From Chloroflexota bacterium (GTDB lineage Bacteria; Chloroflexota; UBA11872), in contig JAJEGF010000025.1 of NCBI GenBank assembly GCA_022820025.1, positions 1 to 64,000 on the forward strand: a DNA stretch of 64,000 nucleotides, read 5' to 3'. The position numbers were made by a program, and so were the translations under genes. The notes under the pieces were generated by a model. The model saw only the letters and a list, made by a program, of their open reading frames with translations. It searched no databases and was not told the origin of the DNA. Numbering within the stretch: the stretch's first letter is position 1; every line of letters begins with the position of its first letter. Shown here piece after piece: positions 1 to 7,741 of this stretch.

Positions 1-130
1 GTCGGGGTGAGGGTGGCTGCCGGCCCCAGCAACCTCGCAATGTCACCATCAACCCGCACCGGAACGCCCGCCCTTCTTCTCCTGAGGCTCTTGTAAACCC
101 CCGGCGTCCTCAAAGCCGCGCCCGCTCTTC

Positions 131-166
131 CTCCCTCTCCCCATGGGAGCGGGCTGGGGTGAGGGT
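131..166. repeat. Low-complexity interspersed repeat
   Basis: A pyrimidine-rich CTCCCTCTCCCC block runs into GGGAG and then GGGCTGGGGTGAGGGT, giving a short CTCCC/GGGAG hairpin. The GGGGTGAGGGT tail also occurs at positions 4-14. This style of filler repeat is common between genes in GC-rich environmental genomes. Nothing else is seen in the first 234 bases. Confidence 0.4.
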
Positions 167-234
167 CTTCCGATCGTGGACTGTCGGACACCAAAGCGCC
201 CATTCTTCGTCCCAATCGAACTTGCACGTCAGCC

Positions 235-744
235 CTAACCCTCATTATCCGCCCGCTCAAAATCGCCGCTCGCTCCTCCGGTCTTCCGCACCAACCGCAC
301 GTCCGCAATCCGCATCCCCCGGTCCACCGCCTTGCACATGTCGTACACCGCCAGCGCCGCCACCGAAACCGCCGTCAGCGCTTCCATCTCAACCCCTGTT
401 CGTCCCACCGTCCGCACCGTCGCCTCTATCCTCAGCGAGTCGTCGCCCTCCGGCGTCAGCCCCACGTCCACCGCGCTCAGCGGCAGCGGGTGACACAGCG
501 GAATCAGGTCCGCCGTCCGTTTGGCCGCCATCAGCCCGGCCAGGCGAGCCACCCCCAGCACGTCGCCCTTCGGCAGGTTCGAATCCTCGCCGGCCACCTG
601 CTGACGAATCATCGCCAGCGTCGCCGGCTGCATCACTACCCGGCCCCGCGCCACCGCGGTTCGGTCCGTCTCCGACTTAGCCGACACGTCCACCATCCGA
701 GCGGACCCATCCGCGTCGAAATGCGTAAACGAAGGCCTGGCCAA
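235..744 (-). CDS. moaC: Cyclic pyranopterin monophosphate synthase MoaC
   Basis: MoaC acts with MoaA in the first step of molybdenum cofactor synthesis, converting the 3',8-cyclo-GTP intermediate into cyclic pyranopterin monophosphate in the cytoplasm. The 169-residue product has the usual family length (about 160). Visible motifs are KGDV (59-62), the LCHPLPL block (83-89), [10 protein letters not shown] (114-123) and YDMCKAVD (134-141). The expected active-site residues Lys75, His85, Asp135, Lys138 and Lys154 are all present. No other moa gene lies in the window, so the cofactor pathway must be completed elsewhere. It is transcribed away from the toxin-antitoxin pair that follows. Confidence 0.95.
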   Translation of the reverse strand: MARPSFTHFDADGSARMVDVSAKSETDRTAVARGRVVMQPATLAMIRQQVAGEDSNLPKGDVLGVARLAGLMAAKRTADLIPLCHPLPLSAVDVGLTPEGDDSLRIEATVRTVGRTGVEMEALTAVSVAALAVYDMCKAVDRGMRIADVRLVRKTGGASGDFERADNEG

Positions 745-841
745 TCCGGTGGTTAAGTCCCTGCGCCCCAGGAGAAACGACCTGCCCCCATTCTACCGCG
801 CCACCGCTGCCCGTCGGGACTCGAGGCGGATACACTCGAAT

Positions 842-862
842 AGACTAGTCTTCAGTCTAGTC
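842..862. promoter_or_regulatory. Probable toxin-antitoxin operator (direct repeats)
   Basis: AGACTAGTC (842-850) is repeated as AGTCTAGTC (854-862) with a 12-bp period. The first copy is also centred in the perfect palindrome AGACTAGTCT (842-851). The element lies 37 bases before the antitoxin start. Phd/YefM antitoxins are known to bind repeated palindromic sites in their own promoter, so autoregulation is the natural reading. It is inferred from position and symmetry only. Confidence 0.5.
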
Positions 863-899
863 AGTTCATGGTCCGACTGAATCCGGCTCGGAGGAGCGC

Positions 900-1160
900 A
901 TGGACAACGTGTGGCAGGTACAGGAAGCCAAGGCGCGGTTCAGCGAACTGCTGGCAACCAGCATCGCCCAGGGACCGCAAATCGTTACCAGGCGAGGCGT
1001 CGAAACCGCCGTGCTCGTCCCCATTGAGCACTGGCGACGCCTTGAGCGCCTCACTCGCCCCAACCTCAAGGAACTGCTGCTCGCGCCCGAACCGCGTACC
1101 GAAACTCTCACCCCGCCGCGCCGCCAACTCCGGCGCCGCGCCGCCCCACAGTTCGATTGA
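900..1160 (+). CDS. Type II antitoxin, Phd/YefM family
   Basis: An 86-residue protein with the family pattern W-x-V-Q-E-A-K-A-R-F-S-E-L at the N-terminus, which forms the Phd fold, then QIVTRRGVETAVLVPIEHW, which continues the DNA-binding domain. The C-terminal third is basic and probably disordered, and would wrap the toxin. A GGAGGA ribosome site precedes the ATG. The stop codon at 1158-1160 lies one base before the GTG start of the PIN-domain toxin gene, the usual antitoxin-first arrangement. It should neutralise the toxin and repress its own promoter through the repeats at 842-862. Confidence 0.9.
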   Translation: MDNVWQVQEAKARFSELLATSIAQGPQIVTRRGVETAVLVPIEHWRRLERLTRPNLKELLLAPEPRTETLTPPRRQLRRRAAPQFD

Positions 1161-1161
1161 C

Positions 1162-1581
1162 GTGTACCTGCTCGTCACCAACGTCGTCTCTGAACTGCGT
1201 CGTCCGCGTCCCAACCCGGCCGTCCTTGACTGGATTCAGTCGGTGCCGACCGATCAGCTCTACCTGTCCGCCGTCACCGTCGGCGAGATCCAGGCCGGCA
1301 TCGAGATCACCCGTGAGCAGGACCCGGCCAGGGCGCAGCAACTGGAAGCCTGGCTCGACCGAGTGCAATTGAGCTACGACGTACTGGCCGTGGACGCCCC
1401 TGCCTTTCGGATCTGGGCCAGGCTCATGCACCGCCAGTCCGACACCCTCATGCAAGACGCCCTAATCGCCGCCGTCGCCACCGTCCACCGCCTCACCGTC
1501 GTCACCCGCAACACCCGCGACTTCCACCACCTCCACGTCCCCACCCTCAACCCCTTCCTTTCTCCGGCGCCGTCAACCTAA
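1162..1581 (+). CDS. VapC-like PIN-domain toxin with altered active site
   Basis: The 139-residue protein starts at GTG 1162, one base after the antitoxin stop. It matches VapC ribonucleases along its length: VYLLVTNVVSELR at the N-terminus, VGEIQAGI, LMQDALIAA and TRNTRDF. PIN domains coordinate Mg2+ with a set of acidic residues, the first being the Asp in LLDTN. Here that position is Val (codon GTC, one base from GAC), while the later Glu and two Asp residues are kept. The family assignment is firm. Loss of nuclease activity is an inference from the missing residue. The open frame extends upstream through the antitoxin region, but the GTG fits the family N-terminus best. Confidence 0.85.
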   Translation: MYLLVTNVVSELRRPRPNPAVLDWIQSVPTDQLYLSAVTVGEIQAGIEITREQDPARAQQLEAWLDRVQLSYDVLAVDAPAFRIWARLMHRQSDTLMQDALIAAVATVHRLTVVTRNTRDFHHLHVPTLNPFLSPAPST

Positions 1582-1690
1582 ACGCCCAACCACTCCCAAT
1601 CGATACGCGAAGCACCCAACCCCTCCGCCATCCCGCCGGCTGGCCAGCGCACGGCGGATAGGATGGCGGCGGGGGAACGGCAATCCGCAG

Positions 1691-3430
1691 ATGACCCACA
1701 GCAACCAAGAAATCACCCGCCGGCTGCAACTGGGCGAGGACAGCGCCTGGGAATTCAAGCAGGTTCAGTTCGCCGGAGACCAACCCAGCAGTCCTGAACG
1801 CGGGGATCTGGCGGACGAGATCGTGGCATTCGCCAACGCTGACGGCGGCGTCCTGCTTTGCGGCGTCACCGATGACGGCGAAGTGCAGGACATGACGCGT
1901 GAGCAACTCAGCGCGTTGGACCGCTACGTCGCAGAAGTCAGCTCCGACGCCATCGAGCCGCCCGTTCGCATCCGCACGCAGCACATGCAGCTCCCTGATG
2001 GCAAGCGGCTACTAATCGTCGACGTTCCGGCGGGCGATTCCCTGCACGAGCGATCAGGGAGGAGCTATGTCCGCGTCGGCGGCTCGAAGCGACGAATGAC
2101 CAGCGATGAGCGGCTGCGCTTGGCACAACGTCGAGGGCAGGCACGATTCCAATCGTTCGACGAACAGACCATTCCCAATACTGGATTCAACACCCTAGAC
2201 GAGTCCCTTTGGAAACCATTGTTGAGCGCCGAAGGCGCCGCCGAACCCGAGGCGGCGCTCGGCAGATTGGCTCTTCTCGCAAACGACGAGGCTGGCATCC
2301 CGCGCGCCACGGTCGCCGGCGTCTTGCTATGCACGCCGGATCCCCGGCAGTGGCTGCCAAACGCCGCTATCACCGCCACCCTGTATCGGGGTAACGACCG
2401 CGCGTCCGGCCAGATCGACGCGCAGGAAATCACCGGCCCGCTGAACCGGCAGATCGCCCAGGCCGTCGCCTTCGCCCTGCGAAATATGCAGGTCGCCGCC
2501 CGCAAGAATCCGGGACGCGTTGACTTCCCCCAATACAGCCGCCGCGCCCTGTTCGAAGCCCTCGTTAACGCCGTCGTGCATCGCGACTACTCGATTCGCG
2601 GCAGCAAGATTCGGCTCTCGATGTTCGCTGATCGCCTGGAAATCCAGTCGCCCGGCTCGTTGCCCAACAACCTCACCGTCGAAAGCATGGAAACCCGCCA
2701 GGTCACCCGCAACGAAGCGTTGACGTCTGTCTTGGCGCGTGTGCCGGTTGGAGATATTCAGGGCTCGGAGGAGCGCCAATACTTCATGGAACGCCGCGGC
2801 GACGGCGTGCCCATCATTCGTCGCGAGACCTGGGAACTCTGCGGCAAGCCGCCGGAGTACCGGGTCATCGACGACGCCGAGGTCCGCCTCACCATCCCCG
2901 CCGCCACCCAGGAACACAGCCCCGCCAGTGCTGTGATCACCGTTCGATCTGCCGGTCAGCCCTTGCCTGGCGCCGATGTCCTTGCGCTGTTTCCGAACAA
3001 GACCTGGAAACGCTCCACCACCAATTACGATGGCGAGGCGTCGGTTGAGCTATACACGTCCAACCTCCCCATGACCGTGTTCGCCGCCGCCCCCCAGCAT
3101 GCGGCGTACCTTGAACGCCAATGGACACCCAGCCGGGGCGCGCTGACGCTCGACCTTCAGCCGTTGTCGCAAGGCGGCAGCGTCATCTTTCCCGAGGCGG
3201 TCGGTCACCTCCCCGCCCTCAAGGGGCGCCTGAATCCGAAACGCGATGCCAGCGACCGAACCTATCTCTACGCCAACAACATCGCGATTAACCAGGGCCA
3301 ACCGCAGCCCGTCCACTTCGCCCCTGGCGAAGGCCTCCGCCTCACCGACGCCGACGGCCGGGAAGCACTGGTTCGAATCCTCGATGTCGTAGGCCGCTCA
3401 GCCCTCCTCGAATACCAACCCGTCCCCTAA
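1691..3430 (+). CDS. AlbA_2 (Schlafen-type) and GHKL ATPase domain protein
   Basis: A 579-residue protein. Residues about 10-145 match the AlbA_2/Schlafen-like domain: WEFKQ, then DLADEIVAFANADGGVLLCGV. Residues about 275-335 match the divergent histidine-kinase-like ATPase (HATPase_c_4) seen in the same protein class, with EALVNAVVHRDY and LEIQSPGSLP. Family members usually finish with a winged-helix domain and are often called transcriptional regulators. Here the C-terminal 180 residues instead resemble a carboxypeptidase-regulatory or Ig-like beta-sandwich (PLPGADVLALF, followed by TNYDGEASVEL). Its substrate and role are unknown. It stands alone between the toxin-antitoxin pair and a repeat-rich gap, in what looks like accessory DNA. 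Confidence 0.75.
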   Translation: MTHSNQEITRRLQLGEDSAWEFKQVQFAGDQPSSPERGDLADEIVAFANADGGVLLCGVTDDGEVQDMTREQLSALDRYVAEVSSDAIEPPVRIRTQHMQLPDGKRLLIVDVPAGDSLHERSGRSYVRVGGSKRRMTSDERLRLAQRRGQARFQSFDEQTIPNTGFNTLDESLWKPLLSAEGAAEPEAALGRLALLANDEAGIPRATVAGVLLCTPDPRQWLPNAAITATLYRGNDRASGQIDAQEITGPLNRQIAQAVAFALRNMQVAARKNPGRVDFPQYSRRALFEALVNAVVHRDYSIRGSKIRLSMFADRLEIQSPGSLPNNLTVESMETRQVTRNEALTSVLARVPVGDIQGSEERQYFMERRGDGVPIIRRETWELCGKPPEYRVIDDAEVRLTIPAATQEHSPASAVITVRSAGQPLPGADVLALFPNKTWKRSTTNYDGEASVELYTSNLPMTVFAAAPQHAAYLERQWTPSRGALTLDLQPLSQGGSVIFPEAVGHLPALKGRLNPKRDASDRTYLYANNIAINQGQPQPVHFAPGEGLRLTDADGREALVRILDVVGRSALLEYQPVP

Positions 3431-3443
3431 ACCAGCCCACCCT

Positions 3444-3518
3444 CCATTCATGGTGAGCCGGTCCGTAGTCCCCGGAGGCCCGTAGAGCCTGCCCTGAGCC
3501 TGTCGAAGGGAACCACAC
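3444..3518 (+). repeat. Dispersed repeat family 1, copy A
   Basis: The copy runs from a CCATTCATGGTGAGCCGG start through CCTGCCCTGAGCCTGTCGAA to GGGAACCACAC. It is nearly identical to 3723-3797 and is partly shared with 7135-7210 and 7450-7499. The GAGCCTGTCGAAGG core resembles interspersed REP-like sequences found in many GC-rich genomes. Confidence 0.8.
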
Positions 3519-3554
3519 AGCCAAGCGCAACCAAGCCCGCCCAGGCAATCCTCC

Positions 3555-3620
3555 GCGGTCCGCATCCCGTCCGGGTGTAGGGGCCGGTTTCTAACCGGCC
3601 TCTTCCGGGCAACCCCGCCC
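3555..3620 (+). repeat. Dispersed repeat family 2 with palindrome, copy A
   Basis: Contains GTCCGCATCC, then a perfect 8-bp inverted repeat GGCCGGTT-TCT-AACCGGCC (3582-3600), then TCTTCCGGGCA. The same block recurs at 7035-7099. It could form a hairpin in either strand. No function is assigned. Confidence 0.75.
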
Positions 3621-3722
3621 CAGGTACGCAAAGATCTCGCGTTTGGACACCGTCCCCGACCCACCCGTCGTTCTCTTCTCCCCTCCGTCTCTTCTCTCAA
3701 CGCTCACTCCTTCCTCACCCCC

Positions 3723-3797
3723 CGTTCGTGGTGAGCCGGTCCGTAGTCCATCGGAGGCCCGTAGAGCCTGCCCTGAGCCTGTCGAAGGGAACCACAC
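3723..3797 (+). repeat. Dispersed repeat family 1, copy B
   Basis: This copy is almost base-for-base the same as 3444-3518 over about 70 bases, including the GTGAGCCGGTCCGTAGTC and CCTGAGCCTGTCGAAGGG segments. The two copies are only about 280 bp apart and in the same orientation. Confidence 0.8.
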
Positions 3798-3891
3798 GCC
3801 CGACTCAGCACCCAAGCCCTCACTCTCCGCCATTCTTCTCTGAGCGCAGGTCTTCCCGCCCCCAGCTCCCCACCCTCGAACAAATCGTCGG

Positions 3892-3975
3892 CGCCTCATC
3901 CACGAACACCGCGTCCACCCCCGCCGCCCCGACTGCCGCCAAATCCTCCCGCCCCATAAAACCCACTTCCGCGAC
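3892..3975 (-). pseudogene. Possible remnant of indole-3-glycerol phosphate synthase (trpC) C-terminus
   Basis: On the minus strand one frame reads VAEVGFMGREDLAAVGAAG followed by VDAVFVDEA. This resembles the conserved C-terminal TrpC segment (V-x-E-S-G-I-x-x-R-E-D, then A-A-G-V-D-A-V-L-V-G-E-A). About 28 residues match. Neither the rest of the TIM barrel nor the normal C-terminal helix can be seen in any frame around it. A decayed gene tail is the simplest reading, but a chance match cannot be excluded by eye. Confidence 0.3.
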
Positions 3976-4179
3976 ACCCAACGCGAAAAGCCCTGGCCCT
4001 ACGACCCACCCTTCCACCCGCCAGCGACCAGCTGAAGCACAACTGCCCAGACTCGGGCAGGCGCCACCCCAACGTCGCCGCTTCAGCAACTCTCGCCGAT
4101 GCCCGAAAAGAAATGGAACGATTGTGGTCCAGACTGCGTATATGTCACGTGACCGGTCACGAACGGCAACGCTCCACGC

Positions 4180-6801
4180 ATGACATCAATCCACGGCGTT
4201 TCTGGCCCGCCCACCCTGCAGCGACGCCGCGCCTGTCTTGCGACCCGTGTGCAATCAGCCGCACCACGCCCTGCCGCCCACCGCATCGCCCAAGTCACTC
4301 GCCGCTGGCCTCAAGCAATCGCCCAACACCTGCGCCCGGCAGACCTGGCCGTCCTCGTCCTGCTTCTCTGTCTGGCCGGCTGCACCGCGACGACGACGGC
4401 AGAACCAACCCCGACGGCGACCCCCACAGACCAGGTGGAGGTTCACCGGCATCGGGTGACGGACTGTATGCAGCGCCGCCATGACTGGCAGGAGGCGGGC
4501 CAGGTCCATTGGAGCGCGGACGGGACGACGCTGTATTGGCAGAGCTTCAGCGATGTCTTTGCCATTTCCGTCGACGGTTCAGGCCTGCGCCAGGTCGTCG
4601 ACAGCAGACTCACGGGCGATGTCGCGCCTCCTTCCGCGCGCAGCTTGCTTTACGCAGCCACCACCTCGTTCAGCCTGTTGCCGGACGGCACGGAAGTGGT
4701 GTACTCCAGCTGTGAATTTCCGGATCCGGACGTTGTGGCGCATGAAGGCTATGGGCACGAGGCTGCGGATTATCAGTACGAGATCGTGCGCACGGCGACC
4801 GGCGGCGGCACGCCGCAGCGTCTGACGACGGACGCCGGGTACGACAACTTCCCGTCGTGGTCGCCGGACGAGACCCGGATCGCGTTCCTGTCCAGCAGGA
4901 GCGGGGGGGAGGACGCGGGGCGTCTCTTCACGATGGCGCCCGATGGCACCGATATTCAGGAGCTGACGCCCGAACTCGCGGGGGTGATCCACCATCCGCC
5001 GCAGTGGGCGCCCGATGGGCAGCGGCTGGCCTTTGTCGCGTACTCGCCGTATTACCGCAGGGTATCGTCGCTGCCGGGCTTGTACACCGTGCGGGCGGAC
5101 GGGACAGAGCTTCGGCGGCTGTCGCCTGCGGTTCGCTCGCCGGTGGCCTGGTCGCCGGACGGCCAGCGGTTGGCGTTCGCCCAAGCCGTGGACGGCGCGG
5201 TCATGCTCGTGACCATCGCGGTTGACGGGTCGGATCTGCAGCCACTCGTCCCGATTGAGGGCTGGCGGGGCTGGCAGCAGGACGATGGGCACGCGCCCGG
5301 AGCCTGGATCAACAGCGTGGCGTGGTCGCCGGACGGGACGCGCATCCTGGTCAGCGTGAATGATCGCCACCCGGCCTTCATCGTCGAACTGGACAGCCCG
5401 CATCGGCGGGAGGTGGGGATCCTGCGCAACCCAGAGGGGCGGTTTCACGGCGTGCGGGCGGCCGCATGGTCGCCGGACGGCTCGCAGATCGCGCTGGTTG
5501 GGCCGAGCCTGGTGGCGATCGTGCCCGCGAACGGGGGGCCCGTCCGTGGCCTGGCGGAGAGCGTCGGGATCACCGTGAACACGGAGGGTCAGCCGTACCC
5601 CAACCTGGTGGTGCTCAGCGGCTCGGATTTCGACTGGCAGCCGCTCAACGCCAAGATGCTGGACACGCCCGTCGATGCCACTGGGTGCGGGGCGGGCGTG
5701 GCGGCGCCGGACCCGGCCACCAATGCCGGGTTGGTGGCGGATTGCGCCGCGCTGCTGGAGGTCCGGCAGGCTCTGGCCGGCGGGGGCGCGCTGAACTGGA
5801 GCGTCGACCGCCCGATGACCGCGTGGGACGGCCTGACGCTGGGCGGCACGCCGCTGCGTGTGCAGGCGCTGGCGCTCGGCGAGTCGCCGCGTACGCCGCC
5901 GCTCGGCGAGCTGCACCGGCCGCTGCCGGCGGCGTTAGGCAAGCTGACGCACCTCCAGGCGCTCAAGCTGCCCGGCCATCGCTTCACGGGGCCGATCCCG
6001 CCGGAGTTGGGGCAGTTGACGGCCTTACGAGAATTGGACCTGTCCGGCAACCAGTTGCCGGGGCCGATCACACCGGAGCTTGGCCAGTTGGTCAACCTCG
6101 AGACGCTGGACCTCGCCAAGAACGAACTGACGGGGCCGATCCCGCCCGAGTTGGGCCAGGCGACGACCCTGCGCGACCTCGACCTGTCGGAGAACCAGTT
6201 GACGGGGGCGATCCCGCCCGAGCTCACGCAATGGGCCAACCTCGAGACGCTGGACCTCTCGGACAATCAACTCACCGGGGCAATCCCGGCAGAACTCGGC
6301 CAGTTGCCGGCCGTGCGTGAGCTCAAGCTGCACAACAACCAGCTGTCCGGGCCGATTCCGATTGTGCTGACGCAGTTGACGAGGCTGGAGATTCTCAACC
6401 TCGGGGGTAACGAACTCACCGGGCCGATCCCACCGGCGCTGGGCGATCTGACCAGCCTTGTCGTCCTGGCGCTCGGGGGCAACCAGCTGACGGGGGCGAT
6501 CCCGCCCGAACTGGGCGGGTTGACCAACCTGGGAGTGCTGTCGCTCCCGTTGAATCCGCTGACCGGATCCATCCCGGCCGAACTGGGCCAGCTCCGCAAC
6601 CTCAGTGATCTCGACCTGTTCAACTGCCAGTTGACCGGGCCCATACCATCTGAACTTGGGCAGATCGAGTCCCTGTTCAGCCTGCGCCTCAGCGGCAACC
6701 AGCTGACGGGCTGCGTCCCGCCAGCGTTGCTCGCCAACGTCCCTGCCTATAACTCCGACGTGCAAGACTTGGATCTGCCGGTCTGCGGGCCGGCCGCCTG
6801 A
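4180..6801 (+). CDS. Surface lipoprotein: TolB-like beta-propeller plus leucine-rich repeats
   Basis: An 873-residue protein. A hydrophobic stretch LAVLVLLLCLAGC ends in a lipobox with Cys68, so the mature protein is probably lipid-anchored and outside the cytoplasmic membrane. The leader is long from ATG 4180; the GTG at 4249 is an alternative start. Residues about 220-480 carry at least five PD40/TolB-type blades with WSPDG or WAPDG motifs. Residues about 535-587 form the DCAALLEVRQALAG...LNWS cap typical of bacterial LRR proteins. Eleven 24-residue repeats follow from about 589 to 852, each of the form L-x-x-L-x-x-L-x-L-x-x-N-x-L-T-G-x-I-P-x-E-L-G-Q, the plant-like LRR class. Codons are richer in GCG and GGG than in neighbouring genes. 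A role in recognition or adhesion is inference. Confidence 0.8.
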   Translation: MTSIHGVSGPPTLQRRRACLATRVQSAAPRPAAHRIAQVTRRWPQAIAQHLRPADLAVLVLLLCLAGCTATTTAEPTPTATPTDQVEVHRHRVTDCMQRRHDWQEAGQVHWSADGTTLYWQSFSDVFAISVDGSGLRQVVDSRLTGDVAPPSARSLLYAATTSFSLLPDGTEVVYSSCEFPDPDVVAHEGYGHEAADYQYEIVRTATGGGTPQRLTTDAGYDNFPSWSPDETRIAFLSSRSGGEDAGRLFTMAPDGTDIQELTPELAGVIHHPPQWAPDGQRLAFVAYSPYYRRVSSLPGLYTVRADGTELRRLSPAVRSPVAWSPDGQRLAFAQAVDGAVMLVTIAVDGSDLQPLVPIEGWRGWQQDDGHAPGAWINSVAWSPDGTRILVSVNDRHPAFIVELDSPHRREVGILRNPEGRFHGVRAAAWSPDGSQIALVGPSLVAIVPANGGPVRGLAESVGITVNTEGQPYPNLVVLSGSDFDWQPLNAKMLDTPVDATGCGAGVAAPDPATNAGLVADCAALLEVRQALAGGGALNWSVDRPMTAWDGLTLGGTPLRVQALALGESPRTPPLGELHRPLPAALGKLTHLQALKLPGHRFTGPIPPELGQLTALRELDLSGNQLPGPITPELGQLVNLETLDLAKNELTGPIPPELGQATTLRDLDLSENQLTGAIPPELTQWANLETLDLSDNQLTGAIPAELGQLPAVRELKLHNNQLSGPIPIVLTQLTRLEILNLGGNELTGPIPPALGDLTSLVVLALGGNQLTGAIPPELGGLTNLGVLSLPLNPLTGSIPAELGQLRNLSDLDLFNCQLTGPIPSELGQIESLFSLRLSGNQLTGCVPPALLANVPAYNSDVQDLDLPVCGPAA

Positions 6802-7034
6802 TCCCCGCGGGCCCTCCGCCGCCTTGGCCCAACCCCCAGGGCGGCCTGCGTCAAGGCCCCTCTTTTTCCCTCGTCACCAACCGCCAACCACTGGTCACGA
6901 ACCCCTGGCGCCCGCCGCGTCCGACACCCTGCTCGCCTGCTGTATTCCACTAGCGTACAGCAACCCCGAAGTCTCCGCAACCCACACTCCCGATGCCCCC
7001 CACATGCTGCCCTCAGCGCCCCGAGTCCCCCGCC

Positions 7035-7099
7035 GTCCGCATCCGTTCCGGGCGTACGGGCCGGTTTCTAACCGGCCTCTTCCGGGCAGCCACCCCAGC
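7035..7099 (+). repeat. Dispersed repeat family 2 with palindrome, copy B
   Basis: Second copy of the block at 3555-3620. GTCCGCATCC is followed by the perfect palindrome GGCCGGTT-TCT-AACCGGCC at 7059-7077, then TCTTCCGGGCA. The two copies flank the LRR lipoprotein gene in the same orientation. Confidence 0.75.
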
Positions 7100-7134
7100 C
7101 CACACCACCACCGAACCAATCGCCAGCCCCACGC

Positions 7135-7210
7135 CGTTCGTGGTGAGCTGCCCTGGAGTCTTTCGAAAAGCCTGCCCTGAGCCTGCCGAAGGGGGCGTGT
7201 CGAACCACAC
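7135..7210 (+). repeat. Dispersed repeat family 1, copy C (diverged)
   Basis: Begins CGTTCGTGGTGAGC and contains CCTGCCCTGAGCCTGCCGAA before ending in CGAACCACAC. The middle differs from copies A and B by small insertions and substitutions. Confidence 0.65.
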
Positions 7211-7267
7211 AGCCATCAGCAACCAAGCGTCCTAGGCTCGCCATCCCCGCCAGCATTGCCTGCACTG

Positions 7268-7318
7268 CCAGCAACCCATGCACTGATTGCATTGCTGGTA
7301 ATGACATCATTGCCAGCA
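7268..7318. repeat. Clustered TTGCTGG/CCAGCAA inverted motifs
   Basis: CCAGCAA at 7268-7274 is followed by TTGCTGG at 7292-7298. A near-perfect 12-bp hairpin pairs TGCTGGTAATGA (7293-7304) with TCATTGCCAGCA (7307-7318), one mismatch, two-base loop. The segment is less GC-rich than its surroundings. It may be a protein-binding array or a small hairpin; no nearby gene start explains it. Confidence 0.4.
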
Positions 7319-7449
7319 CCTCCCATCACCGGCCCCGGCTCACCCTCCGACCCCAGCAGCCCGCCGCCATCCCGGCGTCCCCGGTGAGCCCGTCGCACCA
7401 CGCCCCGGCCGCCCAGCCAGACCACGGGCTCCCGATTCCCGCTTGCAAC

Positions 7450-7499
7450 CGTTCGTGGTAAGCCGGTGCGAAGTCCTCGAAGCACCGTGTCGAACCACC
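7450..7499 (+). repeat. Dispersed repeat family 1, copy D (partial)
   Basis: Keeps the CGTTCGTGGTAAGCCGGT start and the GTGTCGAACCACC end but lacks the middle GAGCCTG core, so it looks like an internally deleted copy. Confidence 0.55.
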
Positions 7500-7553
7500 A
7501 CCCCGGCTGCAACACGCACCCCCATCGCTCCTCCCACCCTTGCCCGTCGTAAC

Positions 7554-7573
7554 CACCTAGTATACACTAGGTG
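7554..7573. repeat. Palindrome CACCTAG-TATACA-CTAGGTG
   Basis: Two perfect 7-bp arms (7554-7560 and 7567-7573) flank the A/T-rich centre TATACA. The form suits a dimeric repressor site or a promoter -10 region. The nearest downstream gene starts about 290 bases away, so the target is unclear. Confidence 0.4.
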
Positions 7574-7741
7574 CGCCCGACCTCACATCCATCCCCCGAA
7601 CCCTCCATGCTCACCCGCCTCCTCCGACGGCTCACCTCCCTCACACCCCGCCGCCGCCCCCGCCTGCTCCTCGCCATTTGTCGCCGGCCGCTGCCCGGCC
7701 GCGTCCCCGATTCAGCCGGAAAATGCACCCCGCGCCGCCTC

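Larger units (their letters stand above)
3431..4179. other. Gene-poor interval with dispersed repeats
   Basis: About 750 bases without a convincing intact gene. It contains two copies of a 75-bp dispersed repeat (3444-3518, 3723-3797), one copy of a GGCCGGTT/AACCGGCC palindrome element (3555-3620), a pyrimidine-rich tract around 3660-3720, and a possible decayed trpC fragment on the minus strand (3892-3975). Open frames here have no family-like sequence apart from that fragment. Confidence 0.6.

Noticed and set aside
575-586. GGTTCGAATCC, a tRNA T-loop-like string (also near 3370 and 20140)
   Set aside because: Each lies inside a coding sequence, with no acceptor stem, anticodon arm or CCA end around it.
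4579-5916. 445-codon open frame antisense to the propeller/LRR gene
   Set aside because: It is Arg/Pro/His-rich, with no recognisable motif, and mirrors the repeat pattern of the real gene.
7216-7515. Minus-strand frame with GGAGNDVIT, resembling an RTX calcium-binding repeat
   Set aside because: Only one such unit, inside the palindrome cluster and repeat DNA, with no secretion or repeat context.
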